From Hyphomicrobiaceae bacterium (GTDB taxonomy: Bacteria; Pseudomonadota; Alphaproteobacteria; Rhizobiales; Hyphomicrobiaceae), in contig JALHMB010000006.1 of assembly GCA_022844275.1 (NCBI GenBank), forward strand, positions 1-64,000: a stretch of DNA of 64,000 nt. Reading direction: 5' to 3'. Positions 24,293 through 32,696 of this stretch are shown one piece after another. Both the position numbers and the translations under genes were made by a program. Below the pieces are notes generated by a model. That model searched no databases, had not been told where the DNA came from, and saw nothing but the letters and a program-made list of their open reading frames with translations. Every line of letters starts with the position of its first letter. Positions within the stretch are counted from its first letter, which is position 1.

Positions 24293-24308
24293 CTTTTCTT
24301 CTTCCACT

Positions 24309-25259
24309 TCAGTCGACGCCCAGGCACCAGGCGAGAATTGCCTTCTGGGCGTGCAGCCGGTTCTCGGCCTCATCGAAGACGACCGATTGCGGCCCGTCGA
24401 TGACCTCGGCCGATACCTCGTGACCACGGTACGCCGGGAGGCAGTGCATGAAGATCGCGTCCTTGGCCGCGCCCTTCATGAGAGCTCCATCGACGGCATA
24501 CGCCCCGAGCAACTGCTTGCGGCGCGGCGCATCGCTCTGCCCCATAGAGACCCACGTATCCGTCACGACGCATTCGGCGCCTTTGACGGCTTCGGCTGGA
24601 TCATCGGTGAGAAGAATGCTGTCGCTCGCACCTTCGGCCTTCACCCAATCGATGACTGCTTGCTCGGGCTTGAGCTGCGCCGGCGTCGCAACGCGCAGCT
24701 TGAAGCCGAATTTCACCGCGGCGTGCATCCAGGACGAGGCTACGTTGTTGCCGTCGCCGACCCAAGCCACTGTCTTGCCGCCGATCGTGCCGCGCGTTTC
24801 CTCGAAGGTCACGATATCGGCGATGATCTGGCAGGGATGGCTCAGATCCGTCAGACCGTTGATCACCGGTATCGAGGCGTGCTCGGCGAGCTCGACGAGC
24901 GTCTGATGTGCATTAGCGCGCACCATGAGCGCGTCCGCATAGCGCGAGAGTACCCTGGCCGTATCGGAGATCGGCTCGCCGCGACCGAGCTGAGTGTCCG
25001 TGTGATTGAGGCCGATGGTCTGCCCACCGAGCTGACGCATGGCGACATCGAACGATACGCGCGTACGCGTCGACGGCTTCTCGAAGACCATGACGAGGAT
25101 CATGTCCTCGACGTCCTTGGGCCTCAGGTGCTTGGGCACAGGCCTGCCCGCCCGTTTCATCTCGTGCGCCATGTCGACGATCCGGCGGAGGACGCGTGCG
25201 TCGATCTGGTCGAGATCGAGAAAATGGCGGGGCGGCTTCAAGCCGATGCGGGCATCCAT
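24309..25259 (-). CDS. argF: Ornithine carbamoyltransferase
   Basis: A 316-residue OTCase that forms citrulline from ornithine and carbamoyl phosphate in arginine synthesis. Motifs seen are FEKPSTRTR (59-67, carbamoyl phosphate), HPCQ (141-144) and the ornithine-binding DTWVSMGQSD, with MHCLPAYRGHEVS near the end. The ATG at 25259 gives the usual family length; a GTG at 25307 would add 16 residues. It follows argD closely on the same strand and precedes hslO by 16 bp. The arginine-rich leader and terminator upstream of argD would control it too. Confidence 0.97.
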   Translation of the reverse strand: MDARIGLKPPRHFLDLDQIDARVLRRIVDMAHEMKRAGRPVPKHLRPKDVEDMILVMVFEKPSTRTRVSFDVAMRQLGGQTIGLNHTDTQLGRGEPISDTARVLSRYADALMVRANAHQTLVELAEHASIPVINGLTDLSHPCQIIADIVTFEETRGTIGGKTVAWVGDGNNVASSWMHAAVKFGFKLRVATPAQLKPEQAVIDWVKAEGASDSILLTDDPAEAVKGAECVVTDTWVSMGQSDAPRRKQLLGAYAVDGALMKGAAKDAIFMHCLPAYRGHEVSAEVIDGPQSVVFDEAENRLHAQKAILAWCLGVD

Positions 25260-25344
25260 GGCAGTCTCGAGTTCGGAATGAAAGGTCGTCGGCGCCACCG
25301 CTTCCACCTTTCCATGGAAGCGGCAACGCCGGCGACGCGGTTTT

Positions 25345-26595
25345 CTACTTCACCTGCTTCTTCACGCTCGAAAGCGCACGCGAGAGCCGGGCAACGCCCT
25401 CGGCAATCTCGTCGTCCGGCGTCGTCAGCGGCGGGATCATGCGGACGACGTTATCGCCAGCGCCGACCGTCAGCAGGTGCTCGGCGAGGCAGGCCTTCAC
25501 CACGTCGCCAGCCGGGAACTTGTCCTTGATCTTGACGCCGATCAGGAGCCCTTCACCGCGGACACCCTCGACGATATCGGCGTGCTCGTCCTTGAGGCCG
25601 GCGAGGAGCTGCTTGAAGCGTAGGGTCTTCCTCTGCACGTCCTCGAGAAAGCCCGGCTCCAGCACGGCCTCGAGCACGGCATTGCCGACCGCCATGGCGA
25701 GCGGATTGCCGCCGAAGGTCGAACCATGCGTGCCGGGCACCATGCCCTTCGCGGCTTCGGCCGTCGCGAGGAATGCACCCATCGGGAAGCCGCCGCCGAT
25801 GCCCTTGGCGATCGCCATGGCATCCGGCTTGATGCCGGCGGACTCGTAGGCGAAGAGCTTGCCCGTGCGACCGACGCCGGTCTGTACTTCGTCGAGAATG
25901 AGCAAGAGGCCGTTCTTGTCGGCGAGCGCGCGTAGGCCTTGCATGAATTCCTTCGTGCAGGCGCGGATGCCGCCTTCGCCCTGGATGGGCTCGACCATGA
26001 TCGCCGCCGTCGCCGGCCCGATGGCCTTCTCGACGAGCGCGAGATCATTGACCGTTTCAAGCACATCGAAGCCGGGCGCCGGCTCGCCGAAACCCTCAAG
26101 ATACTTCTCATTGCCGGCGGCCGCGATCGTGCCGAGCGTGCGGCCGTGGAAGGAGCCCTTGAAGGTGATGATGCGCCAGCGCTCGGGATGGCCGCTCACG
26201 AACTGGTAGCGCCGCGCGAGCTTGATGATGCCCTCGCAAGCCTCCGCACCCGAGTTGCAGAAGAAGACCTTATCGGCGAACGTCGAAGCGACGAGCTTCT
26301 CGGCGAGCTTTTCCTGGCCCGCGACGCGATAGAGGTTCGAGGTGTGCCAGAGCTTCTGCGCCTGCTCGGCGAGCGCGGCGGTGAGCTTTGGGTTCGCGTG
26401 ACCCAGCGCGTTCACGGCAATGCCGGAACCGAAATCGAGATAGCGCTCGCCCTTGGTGTCGATGAGCCAGGAGCCCTCGCCCCGGTCGAAGACGACATCA
26501 TAACGGCCGTAGGTCCCCATGACCGCGGGAGAGGGTCCCGAGGAGGCGACGACGGCGGGCTTGCCGGAAGATTGGGCGGAGGTTGCAGCGGACAT
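25345..26595 (-). CDS. argD: Acetylornithine aminotransferase
   Basis: A 416-residue class-III PLP aminotransferase that makes N-acetylornithine (and possibly succinyl-diaminopimelate). The PLP lysine is K264 in [14 protein letters not shown]. Other landmarks are [37 protein letters not shown] and [15 protein letters not shown]. The start ATG 26595 has a GGAAAGAG Shine-Dalgarno 8 bases upstream; an earlier TTG (26613) is less likely. It is the first structural gene of argD-argF-hslO, and the adjacency to argF supports argD over related aminotransferases. Preceded by an apparent attenuator (26681-26799). Confidence 0.95.
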   Translation of the reverse strand: MSAATSAQSSGKPAVVASSGPSPAVMGTYGRYDVVFDRGEGSWLIDTKGERYLDFGSGIAVNALGHANPKLTAALAEQAQKLWHTSNLYRVAGQEKLAEKLVASTFADKVFFCNSGAEACEGIIKLARRYQFVSGHPERWRIITFKGSFHGRTLGTIAAAGNEKYLEGFGEPAPGFDVLETVNDLALVEKAIGPATAAIMVEPIQGEGGIRACTKEFMQGLRALADKNGLLLILDEVQTGVGRTGKLFAYESAGIKPDAMAIAKGIGGGFPMGAFLATAEAAKGMVPGTHGSTFGGNPLAMAVGNAVLEAVLEPGFLEDVQRKTLRFKQLLAGLKDEHADIVEGVRGEGLLIGVKIKDKFPAGDVVKACLAEHLLTVGAGDNVVRMIPPLTTPDDEIAEGVARLSRALSSVKKQVK

Positions 26596-26687
26596 CGGTG
26601 GTTCTCTTTCCAATGCTGAAATAGGTCGAGAGTGGCGGCGACTTCAGGAGAGAGAGGGGCTTTGGCAGGCGCGTCAAAACGAAAAAG

Positions 26688-26705
26688 GCCGCGCGGGTGC
26701 GCGGC
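26688..26705 (-). terminator. Intrinsic terminator in the argD leader (attenuator)
   Basis: GCCGCGC-ACCC-GCGCGGC is a perfect 7-bp GC stem on the minus strand, followed directly by CTTTTTCGTTTT. It sits between the leader peptide and argD rather than after a gene, which is why it reads as an attenuator. A competing pairing of leader GCGGC (near 26746-26750) with the terminator's 5' arm is possible by eye. Confidence 0.8.
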
Positions 26706-26714
26706 GCTGGCAAC

Positions 26715-26738
26715 AACGGCTGGTCTCACCAAGCCGTT
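26715..26738 (-). promoter_or_regulatory. Pause/antiterminator hairpin at the leader stop codon
   Basis: AACGGCT...AGCCGTT with an inner GGT-GAG-ACC forms a strong stem-loop that begins inside the leader TAA codon. A ribosome that finishes the leader would cover its 5' arm. One stalled at the Arg cluster 20-30 bases upstream would not. That position is what an attenuation switch needs. Folding was done by eye only. Confidence 0.55.
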
Positions 26739-26799
26739 ATCGCTGCCGCGGGCCGCAGCCCCGACGACGTCGCTCACGGATGTTCGCTTCGATCGACAT
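26737..26799 (-). CDS. Arginine-rich leader peptide of the argD operon
   Basis: A 20-codon ORF: MSIEANIRERRRRGCGPRQR then TAA. Seven of 20 codons are Arg, four of them consecutive (codons 10-13: CGA CGT CGT CGG), plus codons 8, 18 and 20. It ends 32 bases before an intrinsic terminator and is followed by the arginine biosynthesis genes argD and argF. This is the classical organisation of an amino-acid attenuator leader (compare trpL and hisL), here for arginine. The ORF has little upstream Shine-Dalgarno, which fits a leaderless transcript. The alternative is chance: CGN codons are common in GC-rich DNA, but four in a row beside a terminator before arg genes is hard to dismiss. Confidence 0.72.
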   Translation of the reverse strand: MSIEANIRERRRRGCGPRQR

Positions 26800-26918
26800 G
26801 GGGCCTATATGGGGCAGAGGGGCCGGCAGTGTCAATAATCCTGACTATTGGCCGAGCGCCCGATTAGCCGAGGCTGACCGGGCCCTCCAAGACATCGGGC
26901 ATTGAGGCCGGAATCAGC

Positions 26919-27443
26919 TTATGGCCGCCGCCAGCCACCCGGAGGCGGCGGCATGCCTGGCGGTGCCTGATAGCCCGAGCGCCACCAGCCCGGCGTACGC
27001 GGCCCCGGGGGTGGCGGACGCCAGCCCGGACGCGGCCGGGGCGCGTGCCGGACCCAGCGATCCCGCTCGCCGTACCAGGGTCGTCCGACGTAGTGCCGGC
27101 GCCAGTACGTCGGCGCGTAGAAGGTCACGACGGGCACGCCCGCAACGCCGAGGCCGACGTCGGGTAGCGGCGCGTAACGGCCGCGATAGCTGTAGGCGAG
27201 ATACTCGCTGAACACCCAGCCGCGGTTGCCCCCCGCGATCACGTCACACCAGGATTCATCCCGGAGGCAGCCGCGAATCTCGATCGGCGTGCTCTCGGGA
27301 ATGACGCCCATGCTCGGGAATTCCGTATCTGGGCCTGTTCGGTGATTGACGTTTGCCGTCGTATAGCCAGGTGCAGCCTGTGCTGCCATTGTACCGCTCA
27401 TCGACAGCGCAAGCACGGCCGCGAACAGCTTCAGCATCTTCAT
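26919..27443 (-). CDS. Secreted SH3-domain protein with Pro/Gly/Trp-rich tail
   Basis: A 174-residue exported protein. The signal peptide is MMKMLKLFAAVLALSMSGTMAAQAA-like (about 24 residues, ending AQAA). A bacterial SH3 domain follows (about 25-85): YTTANVNHRTGPDTEFP, then IPESTPIEIRGCLRDESWCDV with a probable disulfide, and NRGWVFSEYL. The C-terminal third is rich in Pro, Arg, Gly and Trp and looks unstructured. This form, with YxTANVNxRxGP, is common in Hyphomicrobiales and is thought to bind the cell wall. The start has a GGGGAA Shine-Dalgarno. It lies downstream of a CACTAGAA...TTCTAGTG palindrome. Confidence 0.85.
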   Translation of the reverse strand: MKMLKLFAAVLALSMSGTMAAQAAPGYTTANVNHRTGPDTEFPSMGVIPESTPIEIRGCLRDESWCDVIAGGNRGWVFSEYLAYSYRGRYAPLPDVGLGVAGVPVVTFYAPTYWRRHYVGRPWYGERDRWVRHAPRPRPGWRPPPPGPRTPGWWRSGYQAPPGMPPPPGGWRRP

Positions 27444-27529
27444 GATGTCGTTCCCCGCTAGTGTCCCGATTCCGAAACTCGCTTGACCTCGATGCTTGTG
27501 TCCCAAGCAACCTTCGGATTCAAAGGAGA

Positions 27530-27554
27530 CACTAGAATTATGGATTTTCTAGTG
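27530..27554 (-). promoter_or_regulatory. Perfect palindrome upstream of the SH3 gene
   Basis: CACTAGAA-N9-TTCTAGTG is a perfect 8-bp inverted repeat with a 9-base spacer in an AT-richer stretch, 87 bp before the SH3-domain gene. A partial third CTAGAA copy is at about 27646. It looks like a two-site operator. No regulator is suggested by the neighbours. Confidence 0.45.
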
Positions 27555-27709
27555 TGACTGAGATCAAGAAATTAGCTCGGCCCATGCTGCGAGCTCTGGC
27601 GAATTTCTCGATCATCACACTAGGTGAGCCTCACCATGCGCACACCTAGAATGAACGCTGCCTGACCGTAAATCCGTCGTGCGACCGCAGGCGCAGTAGC
27701 TTCAATGAA

Positions 27710-28438
27710 TTAGCTGTGAGCGGAGACCAGCAGGAACATCGGTCTCTCGCGTTCCTTGACGAGGTCCGGATTGTCGGCGATCTGGGCGGGTGTAGGTCCA
27801 AATTCCTCGACATGCGTGATCGTGAAGCCGGCGCCGATCAGCGCGTTGAGCGTCGTGCCCAACGTGCGGTGATATTTGACGACGCCGGGAGTGAACCACT
27901 CGGTCGTACGCGGACCTTCAGCGAGATAGCTATCGACGGGCCATGTCGGCCGTCCATCCGCATCGCTCAACCATCTGGCGTTGTGCGACGCCATGAAAAT
28001 CGGATGCTCGGTCGAGAAGACGAAATTACCGCCGGGGACGAGCGCGGCGCGCACTTTGGCGAAGAACCGCGTGACATCCTCGAGATAGTGGATGGCAAGC
28101 GAGCTGTAGGCGAGATCGAAGCTCCTGGCTGAAAGCTCGAGCGTCGCGAGATCGGCCTGAAGATACGTGATCGCGGTATCCGGCGTGGCCGGTCGAGCGC
28201 GTGCGAGCATCTTCTCGGAGAGGTCGATGCCGAGCACTTCGGATGCACCATTCTCGTGCGCCCAGCGGCAGAACCAACCGAAGCCACAGCCGAGATCGAC
28301 GATCCTGAGCCCTCGCACATCCGGCATCATGGCGCGCAGCACGGGCCACTCCGGCGCCGACGCCAATCCGCCGACTGAACGCGGCAAACGGCTGTAGCCC
28401 GCAAAGAACTCGGGATCGTCGTAGATGTTCTGGCTCAT
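27710..28438 (-). CDS. Class I SAM-dependent methyltransferase
   Basis: A 242-residue methyltransferase with the Rossmann core: motif I VDLGCGFGWFC (about 47-57), acidic end of beta-2 LGIDLSEKML (about 69-78), motif II region ITYLQADLATL, and motif IV FDLAYSSLAIHYLED. The C-terminal part (TPGVVKYHRTLGTTLNALIGAGFTI) resembles small-molecule methyltransferases of the Methyltransf_11/25 group. It starts 12 bp after serA on the same strand, so it is probably the third gene of serC-serA. The substrate is unknown. Confidence 0.88.
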   Translation of the reverse strand: MSQNIYDDPEFFAGYSRLPRSVGGLASAPEWPVLRAMMPDVRGLRIVDLGCGFGWFCRWAHENGASEVLGIDLSEKMLARARPATPDTAITYLQADLATLELSARSFDLAYSSLAIHYLEDVTRFFAKVRAALVPGGNFVFSTEHPIFMASHNARWLSDADGRPTWPVDSYLAEGPRTTEWFTPGVVKYHRTLGTTLNALIGAGFTITHVEEFGPTPAQIADNPDLVKERERPMFLLVSAHS

Positions 28439-28450
28439 CGACCCCGATTA

Positions 28451-30040
28451 TCAGAACGCCAGCCGGTTCGCACGGACCACCTGCGGCAGCGCGCGCACCT
28501 GCTCCATGACCGCTTCCGGCATGGGCTCATCGAGGGACACGATGCAGATGGCATCGCCGCCTGGCTTGTCGCGGCCAAGATTGAAAGTCGCGATGTTGAG
28601 CCCGGCCTCGCCCATGAGCATACCGAAGCGGCCGATGAAGCCCGGCTTGTCGGCATTGCGCACGAACAGCATGTGCGGTGCCGTCTCGAACTCCATGTTG
28701 ATGTCGCGCACCTGAATGATACGCGGGCGGCCATCGCCGAAGACCGTGCCAGCGACCGAGCGGTCGTACTTGTCGGTCTTGACCGTCAGACGCATGTAGC
28801 CCTCGAACGCGCCGTCCTGTGTGCGCACGACCTCTTCGACGATGATGCCGCGATCCCTAGCCGTGGCTGCAGCCGAAACCATGTTGACGGCATCCGACAG
28901 CAGCGGCCGCAGAATGCCCGCGACAGCAGCCGCCGAAAGTGGCTTCACGTTGAGCTCGGCGACGGTGCCCGAGTATTCGAGGCGGATGCCCTTGATGCTC
29001 GTCTCGGTGAGCTGACCGGCGAAGAGGCCGAGCTGCTCGGCGAGCTTGACCCATGGTCGCAGACGCGGGGCTTCCTCGGCCGTGATCGATGGGAAGTTCA
29101 CCGCATTGGAGATGGCGCCCTTGAGCAGGTAGTCAGACATCTGCTCGGCAATCTGTAGTGCGACATTCTCCTGCGCTTCCGAGGTCGCGGCACCGAGATG
29201 CGGCGTGCAGATTACGTTCGGCATGCCGAAGAGGATGTTCTCCTTGGCCGGCTCGGTCTCGAAGACGTCGAGCGCCGCGCCGGCGACCTTGCCCGACTTG
29301 AGTGCCGCTGCCAGCGCCTTCTCATCAACGAGACCGCCACGCGCGCAGTTGATGATGCGCACGCCGGTCCTCATCTTCTCGAAGGCGGCTGCGTTGAGGA
29401 CATTGCGCGTGCGGTCGGTCAGCGGCGTGTGCAGTGTGATGAAATCCGCGCGTTCGAGAAGTACCGGCAGCTCGACCTTCTCGACGCCGATTTCGACGGC
29501 CCGCTCCTCCGAGAGGAACGGGTCGAATGCAATGACGCGCATCTTGAGTCCGATCGCGCGGTCGGCGACGATCGATCCGATATTGCCGCAGCCGATCACG
29601 CCGAGCGTCTTGCCAAAGAGCTCGACGCCCAGGAAGCGCGATTTCTCCCACTTGCCGGCCTGCGTGGAGCGGTCGGCCTCCGGAATCTGGCGGGCGAGGG
29701 CCATCATCAGCGAGATGGCATGCTCGGCGGTGGTGATCGAATTGCCGAAGGGCGTGTTCATCACGATGATGCCCTTGGCCGTCGCGGCCTTGATATCGAC
29801 GTTGTCGACGCCGATGCCGGCGCGGCCGATCACCTTGAGGTTCTTCGCTGCAGCAATGATCTTCTCGGTCGCCTTGGTCGCCGAGCGGACGGCGAGACCG
29901 TCGTACTTGCCGATGATTTCGGCGAGCTTCTCCTTGTCCTTGCCGAGTGTCGGCTCGAAGGTCACGTCGATGCCGCGATCCTTAAAAATCTGCACGGCGG
30001 TCGGAGAAAGCTCGTCGGAAATGAGGACTTTGGGAGCCAT
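28451..30040 (-). CDS. serA: D-3-phosphoglycerate dehydrogenase
   Basis: A 529-residue type-I PGDH, the first enzyme of phosphoserine-pathway serine synthesis. It has the N-terminal substrate part with RSATKATEKII, the NAD-binding GxGxxG region VIGCGNIGSIVADRA, NCARGGLVDEKAL, and the catalytic His region TPHLGAATSEAQENV. An intervening domain (about 320-445) is followed by a C-terminal ACT domain (LFVRNADKPGFIGRFGMLMGEAGLNIATFNL), which gives feedback control in the family. ATG 30040 gives the canonical MAPKVLISDEL start. It lies 116 bp after serC; that gap holds a strong hairpin GAGGGGCA-CGCGC-TGCCCCTC (30121-30141) without a T-run. Confidence 0.97.
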   Translation of the reverse strand: MAPKVLISDELSPTAVQIFKDRGIDVTFEPTLGKDKEKLAEIIGKYDGLAVRSATKATEKIIAAAKNLKVIGRAGIGVDNVDIKAATAKGIIVMNTPFGNSITTAEHAISLMMALARQIPEADRSTQAGKWEKSRFLGVELFGKTLGVIGCGNIGSIVADRAIGLKMRVIAFDPFLSEERAVEIGVEKVELPVLLERADFITLHTPLTDRTRNVLNAAAFEKMRTGVRIINCARGGLVDEKALAAALKSGKVAGAALDVFETEPAKENILFGMPNVICTPHLGAATSEAQENVALQIAEQMSDYLLKGAISNAVNFPSITAEEAPRLRPWVKLAEQLGLFAGQLTETSIKGIRLEYSGTVAELNVKPLSAAAVAGILRPLLSDAVNMVSAAATARDRGIIVEEVVRTQDGAFEGYMRLTVKTDKYDRSVAGTVFGDGRPRIIQVRDINMEFETAPHMLFVRNADKPGFIGRFGMLMGEAGLNIATFNLGRDKPGGDAICIVSLDEPMPEAVMEQVRALPQVVRANRLAF

Positions 30041-30156
30041 GGCTTCATGATCCTGATGTGCGGGCGCTCGCAAGCCCGTTCGCGTGATCGAGGCACCAGT
30101 GAATTCTCGAATGCGGGAGACGAGGGGCAGCGCGTGCCCCTCGGAATGCGGCGCCC

Positions 30157-31332
30157 TCAGGCGGCCTTGGCAAGGCCCGAGCGCGCTTCTGCGTAGGCCC
30201 ACTCGATCCAGGGCAGCAGCCGTTCGACGTCGCTCACTTCGACTGTCGAGCCCGTCCAGATCCTGAGACCCGGCGGTGCATCGCGATAGTAGCCGGCATC
30301 GAGGCCGACGCCTTCCTTTTCGAGAAGGCCCGAGACGCTCTTCGCGAACGCTGCCTGCGCCTCGATCGGCAGTGCCGTCACGGCCGGATCGACGAACTTG
30401 AGACAGACGCTCGTATTCGAGCGCGTATTGGGATCAACCGCGAGGGGCGCGATCCAGGGTGTGCGGTCGACCCAACCGTAGATGGCCTTGGCATTGGCAT
30501 CGGCCCGCGCCATGAGCGCCTTGGCACCGCCGATCCGCTCGGCCCACGTCAACGCATCGAGGTAGTCCTCCAGCGCCAGCATCGACGGGGTGTTGATCGT
30601 CTCGCCCTCGAAGATGCCATTCTGGATCTTGCCGCCCTTGGTCAAACGGAAGATCTTCGGCAGCGGCCAGGGTGGGCTGTACGTCTCCAGCCGCTCGACG
30701 GCGCGTGGCGAGAGCACGAGCATGCCATGCGCGGCCTCGCTTCCGAGCACCTTCTGCCAGGAGAACGTGAACACATCGACCTTCGACCAGTCGACGGGCT
30801 GCGCGAAGGCAGCCGAGGTCGCGTCGGCGAATGTGAGGCCGGCGCGGTTCGCGGGGATCCAGTCATAGTTCGGCACGCGCACACCGGATGTCGTGCCGTT
30901 GGCCGTGAAGAGTATGTCGCGCGCGAAGTCGACCTTCGACAGATCGGGCAACTCGCCATACGGCGCCTTCGTGACGCGGATGTCGGAAAGCTTGAGCTGC
31001 TTGGTCACGTCGGTGACCCAGCCCTCGCCGAAGCTCTCCCAGGCGAGTGCTTCCACACCGCGGGCGCCGAGCATCGACCACATGGCGAGCTCGAAGGCGC
31101 CTGTATCGGAGGCCGGAACGATGGCGCAGATGTAGTCGGCAGGAAGCCCGAGCAGCGCCTTTGTCTTGTCGATGGCGAGCTTCAGGCGCGCTTTGCCTTC
31201 CTTCGCCCGGTGCGACCGGCCGAGGAACGCTTTGCTGAGGTTTTCAGGGGACCAGCCGGGGCGCTTTGCGCAGGGGCCGGAAGAAAAATGCGCGCAGTCT
31301 GGCCGCTGCTGCGGCCGCGTCGTCGTCGTCAT
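30157..31332 (-). CDS. serC: Phosphoserine aminotransferase
   Basis: A 391-residue class-V PLP aminotransferase of the alphaproteobacterial/methanosarcinal SerC clade, converting 3-phosphohydroxypyruvate to phosphoserine. The PLP lysine is K194 in [15 protein letters not shown]. Substrate-loop features include [14 protein letters not shown] at the N-terminus and [10 protein letters not shown] (38-47). [10 protein letters not shown] and [18 protein letters not shown] are also typical. It precedes serA in the same direction. The 5' leader folds into two small hairpins, the second holding the Shine-Dalgarno (see the adjoining regulatory entry). Confidence 0.96.
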   Translation of the reverse strand: MTTTTRPQQRPDCAHFSSGPCAKRPGWSPENLSKAFLGRSHRAKEGKARLKLAIDKTKALLGLPADYICAIVPASDTGAFELAMWSMLGARGVEALAWESFGEGWVTDVTKQLKLSDIRVTKAPYGELPDLSKVDFARDILFTANGTTSGVRVPNYDWIPANRAGLTFADATSAAFAQPVDWSKVDVFTFSWQKVLGSEAAHGMLVLSPRAVERLETYSPPWPLPKIFRLTKGGKIQNGIFEGETINTPSMLALEDYLDALTWAERIGGAKALMARADANAKAIYGWVDRTPWIAPLAVDPNTRSNTSVCLKFVDPAVTALPIEAQAAFAKSVSGLLEKEGVGLDAGYYRDAPPGLRIWTGSTVEVSDVERLLPWIEWAYAEARSGLAKAA

Positions 31333-31338
31333 GAGAGC

Positions 31339-31376
31339 CTATCCTTCCAGATAGAAGCCCCTCGTTGGGGAGGGGT
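31339..31376 (-). promoter_or_regulatory. serC-motif-like structured leader with sequestered Shine-Dalgarno
   Basis: On the serC strand a CCCCTC-CCCAAC-GAGGGG hairpin (31375-31358) is followed two to three bases later by CTATC-TGGAAG-GATAG (31354-31339), whose loop carries the GGAAG Shine-Dalgarno. The serC ATG follows after 6 bases. A serC RNA motif is known upstream of serC-serA operons only in alphaproteobacteria. Gene context and two-hairpin layout fit, but I matched it from memory, not with a covariance model. Confidence 0.55.
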
Positions 31377-31388
31377 GTCCCACGGCGG

Positions 31389-31417
31389 GGAATACGCTCG
31401 CTCGCGCGGCGCGTCAA
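31389..31417 (-). promoter_or_regulatory. Sigma-70-like promoter of serC
   Basis: TTGACG (31417-31412), a 17-base spacer, then TATTCC (31394-31389). This would place the transcription start about 50 bases before the serC ATG, just upstream of the two-hairpin leader. Confidence 0.5.
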
Positions 31418-31478
31418 TCCCGGCGAGGTCGCAGCCGGTGCGCAGGCTTACTGGAAGGACGAGGACGCGAGGAGCCGC

Positions 31479-32381
31479 CTAGGCGCGGCTCGCCCGGGAC
31501 GCGGCCTCCGCATGGTGTTCGACGCGCGCGGCCTTGCTGCGGTCGCGGGCTGCCGATTTTCCTGCCTCGATTTCGGCCGCGACATTGCTCATGAAGGAAA
31601 CCGTGCGGTCGACGACCACCTGACGCTGCCGGTCGATCGTGATGATGTGATAGCTGTCGTCGAGCACACAGAGCTCCACGCGGCCGCCGAGCGATCTCTG
31701 CAGGAACTCGGAGTTGTTGATGTCGGCGTGGTCATCCTCGCGCGGATGGAGGATCAGCGAAGGCTGCGTGACCTTGCCAGCCTCGCGCATGAAAGTCTTG
31801 ACCATCCAGCGGTGCTCGAGGACGGCACCGCCCGGCGTGTACGGGAGACCCGATACCGAGTTGTCGGTGCTTTTGAGCGCATTGGCGATGAGATCGCGCA
31901 CGCGCGGGTCCTTGATGCCATGCGGCTCGGCATCCTCGAACTTGAGCTTGTTGGCGAACCACTTGTGGTGCACCAGGCCGAAGAGCCGCGCGTACCACGG
32001 CATGACCCAGCCATTGAGCCACATGATGGGAGCGTAGGAGACCGTGCCCTGCACCAGCTTCGGATTGCGGGCGGCGAGCAAAAGCGCCGTGATGGCGCCA
32101 ACCGAGAGACCGCCGACAAAGACGATATCGCAGTCCTGGCGCATGCGGTGGAGCGCGGCTTCCGCGCTCGCGTACCAGTCCTGCCAGGTGGTGTTCGCGA
32201 CTTCCTCGACGCCACCGCCATGACCCGCGACGAGCGGGCAATGGACTGTGTAGCCGGCGCGCGCCACGCCATAGGCGACATAGCGCAGCTCCATCGGCGT
32301 CCCGCCGAGGCCGTGCAATAGCAACAGTCCAACGCGGTTGCCGGGGATGATGAGGCTCAGATCTTTTTCTTTGTCAGTCAT
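31479..32381 (-). CDS. Alpha/beta-hydrolase (carboxylesterase/lipase-like)
   Basis: A 300-residue serine hydrolase. The oxyanion loop is LLLHGLGGTPMEL, and the nucleophile elbow is GGLSVGA (Ser near residue 92). The acid lies in LHPREDDHADI, and the histidine in LDDSYHIITID. This GLSVG-type arrangement and the YAPIM strand resemble Est30-like carboxylesterases and monoacylglycerol lipases. The C-terminal tail is Ala/Arg-rich and probably disordered. ATG 32381 was preferred over TTG 32387. It is followed by the serC promoter region after 147 bp. No pathway context. Confidence 0.84.
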   Translation of the reverse strand: MTDKEKDLSLIIPGNRVGLLLLHGLGGTPMELRYVAYGVARAGYTVHCPLVAGHGGGVEEVANTTWQDWYASAEAALHRMRQDCDIVFVGGLSVGAITALLLAARNPKLVQGTVSYAPIMWLNGWVMPWYARLFGLVHHKWFANKLKFEDAEPHGIKDPRVRDLIANALKSTDNSVSGLPYTPGGAVLEHRWMVKTFMREAGKVTQPSLILHPREDDHADINNSEFLQRSLGGRVELCVLDDSYHIITIDRQRQVVVDRTVSFMSNVAAEIEAGKSAARDRSKAARVEHHAEAASRASRA

Positions 32382-32696
32382 TCTCAAGATACAGGTGCGT
32401 GTTGTTCTTAAACGCAGGTTGGCTCATGCCGGTCATACTCTCTTAGGTATGCGGCGTGCTCCTGGTCGGACATTATGGTTAAATTCGGCCAACCGCTTCC
32501 CGCTTAAGTCTGGTGTGGGAATACTGGTCGAAAGACGGAGATAGACTTCCCGCAGGCGCGCCCCGCCCACACCGCCAACCCACGCCCTTGAAAGCGCCGA
32601 CTGCCTTGACCGTCAACGGCGGTACTAAGGTTTGGTTCCCCGAACCCTTGCAGACGAGCCGGACCCCGCTGATATAGGTGCCACGAGGGCAATTGC
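32382..32696. other. Intergenic region between nuoD and the hydrolase gene
   Basis: About 315 bp between two co-directional minus-strand genes. I see no gene, convincing terminator or RNA. It should carry the hydrolase promoter. The space shows that nuoD is not followed by another nuo gene. Confidence 0.45.

Larger units (their letters stand above)
26596..26918 (-). promoter_or_regulatory. argD leader region with apparent arginine attenuator
   Basis: On the argD strand the order is: a promoter-like TTGACA (26830-26835), an 18-base spacer and CATATA (26806-26811); a leader ORF (26799-26737); a hairpin at its stop codon (26738-26715); an intrinsic terminator (26705-26681); then about 85 bases to the argD ATG. 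If the -10 assignment is right, transcription begins at or within a few bases of the leader ATG, so the leader ORF would be nearly leaderless, as reported for rhizobial trpL. The layout is that of ribosome-mediated attenuation. Confidence 0.7.

Noticed and set aside
30121-30141. Hairpin between serC and serA as a terminator
   Set aside because: The 8-bp GC stem is strong but has no T-run after it, and serC-serA-methyltransferase looks like one operon.
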